Shown here piece after piece: positions 63,801-64,000 of a DNA stretch of 64,000 nucleotides. Positions within the stretch are counted from its first letter, which is position 1. Every line of letters starts with the position of its first letter. Source of the stretch: Lysobacter sp. ISL-50 (GTDB taxonomy: Bacteria; Pseudomonadota; Gammaproteobacteria; Xanthomonadales; Xanthomonadaceae); assembly GCF_018612875.1 (NCBI RefSeq), contig NZ_JAGGRI010000015.1:28328-92327 (forward strand), in the 5' to 3' direction. Made by a program: the position numbers and the translations under genes. The notes under the pieces were generated by a model. That model saw only the letters and a program-made list of their open reading frames with translations. It was not told where the DNA came from and searched no databases.

Positions 63801-64000
63801 CTCGATGCGCAGATCGCCGCGCTCGGCCACGCCGGCCTGCGCCTGCAGTGGGCGCAGGCGCGGATGCGCGCGGCGCTGACGCACGGCGATGCGGCGAGCG
63901 CGCTGCAGGTTTATCGCGATGCGCAGCCGCTGTTGCGGCGCGGCGACAACATCGAAGCCGGCGCACTGCACGCGCTCGCCGCGCAGGCCCAGCGCGCGGC
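60816..64000 (+). CDS. Ser/Thr protein kinase with membrane helix and TPR repeats (3' end outside window)
   Basis: Over 1,061 residues and still open at base 64000. The Hanks kinase domain (about 25-285) has the G loop LLGVGGMGVVYRAH, K54, HRDLKPAN with D148, DFG at 166-168 and GTPDYLSPEQ. A membrane helix (about 295-317) follows, then a periplasmic or extracytoplasmic part with many TPR-type helices. Examples are DFAAAWLALAEAAQAGGDID, ALGIGYARLGQNNHAEAQYRQ and LNDIGFAQYQLGAYDDAEAYL. The start overlaps the FHA gene stop. It would phosphorylate Ser/Thr targets, perhaps including the FHA partner. Confidence 0.93.
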   Translation, partial: MTDATATGLYQAHALAPGSVLAGRFRIESLLGVGGMGVVYRAHDTALGIDIALKLLRPELAARGDAFERFRQELLTARQVSSPRVVRIHDLVRHDTQWLIGMDLIDGEALDKRLDRDGALSFDDAIRIARQIAEGLAAAHARGVIHRDLKPANVLIDRQGDAYISDFGVARSLAGSGLTQTGAIVGTPDYLSPEQARGEGADARSDLYALGLILHEMLTGKMPFDGGTVGEVLAQRMSRTPPPVSRLRADTPQWLVRLVDRLLRSQPAHRIGSADEVIRAIDTRHVPRDWRPTRAMWIGAASAAALAAAIAAGALWWPRAAPPPSASAAATARPLHRLFVMPLQAPADALDPALKVALTALLRQSLELAPTIAVVDEERSQQALRQLDPSGAAPPDTASLLRVAVADRALAIRLDRAGAQWRASASIRPDRNSTAVAANQAAEPLAAVAGLFSSAEFARALGVGVDAGSNPLSPWPSHSTPSLAPYGRGVLARRGSDIEASRKAFAEATERAPDFAAAWLALAEAAQAGGDIDAGYAALEQGERAAVAQPLLLQRLRAERAQLDSDADAAIAYWRGRAGASPDDTRAALGLARALGAGGDAAGAITQLRALTARDPDDPRAWFELGKYSILHGQAQQAVDDYLVRALVLFKRSGNRYGEGETDNALGIGYARLGQNNHAEAQYRQAVELRRAVGNRRGLATSLRNLGNVLVLTGQFDEAGRSLLQARELHAALDDRHGLAAVENELGLLAEERGDYPVALAAFRRALSAWQRAGDAGGIAQALNDIGFAQYQLGAYDDAEAYLVQSREAYSKLDDETGRIRTLQNLGQLATARGQWSQARERLQSSLDDAVSKQMMEEAAVSRRNLAELELMQGRIGAALQQIDQAGALFAQRRDARGQVDVGLLRAQALLRADADGDAREALDALAPQVAAASSEQRGIAALLRAQLARRAGDRDGERRAHSDAQRDARRSGVRVLQLQTALQSTAAGQMPDPGLDAQIAALGHAGLRLQWAQARMRAALTHGDAASALQVYRDAQPLLRRGDNIEAGALHALAAQAQRA

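Overview
The window is a high-GC chromosomal segment of a gammaproteobacterium, most likely a Lysobacter or close relative in the Xanthomonadaceae. Supporting signs are the very high GC at third codon positions, the queA-tgt-yajC-secD-secF block, several families of palindromic intergenic repeats of the kind common in xanthomonads, small DUF6289-like secreted proteins, and many secreted or regulatory genes of unknown role. The genus is an inference from protein character; no search was run. No insertion sequence, prophage or CRISPR array is visible.

Layout. 1-6.6 kb: end of a membrane protein gene, a rhomboid protease, an alkyltransferase-like protein without the reactive cysteine, a Pit phosphate transporter with its DUF47/PhoU-like partner, and a CNNM/CorC-type transporter overlapping an ExoD-family gene. 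6.7-7.2 kb: a 27-bp triplicate followed by an exact 53-bp tandem array. 7.2-19.3 kb: a PhnD-type binding protein coupled to a GGDEF-EAL enzyme, trmJ, suhB, a methyltransferase, then secFD-yajC and tgt-queA. 19.6-23.4 kb: a DesR/DesK-type two-component pair and a secreted amidohydrolase with an extra C-terminal domain. 24-26.3 kb: an unusual class III aminotransferase with two small unknown proteins. 26.5-38.4 kb: mostly housekeeping (upp, ggt, ferredoxin, coaD, rsmD, ftsY, mutY, yggX) with a TMEM43-like protein, an MBL hydrolase and an AsmA-like protein.

38.5-64 kb is more accessory. It holds two tandem DUF6289-like secreted proteins with a third relative at 53.7 kb, a YjhX toxin followed by a GNAT protein (the YjhX/YjhQ arrangement), two secreted proteins of unknown function, and a four-gene envelope glycan operon (GT-C, GT2, GT4 and a flippase-like membrane protein). 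Then come an MFS transporter, a thioesterase, a divergent Rrf2 regulator and thioredoxin-reductase-like flavoprotein, a GFA protein, a frameshifted ECF sigma remnant, tRNA-Phe(GAA), a lipoprotein, a Tat-type S8 protease, a secreted protein, and an FHA-GAF protein translationally coupled to a large Ser/Thr kinase with TPR repeats that runs off the end.

Two themes stand out. One is signalling: c-di-GMP with a periplasmic ligand sensor, DesK/DesR, and FHA with a Hanks kinase. The other is the repeat content: at least five palindromic or tandem repeat families sit between genes, and composite inverted pairs recur with their arms in opposite arrangements. The best candidates for undescribed biology are the aminotransferase/two-small-protein operon, the PhnD-type sensor/c-di-GMP pair, and the secreted two-cysteine protein family.
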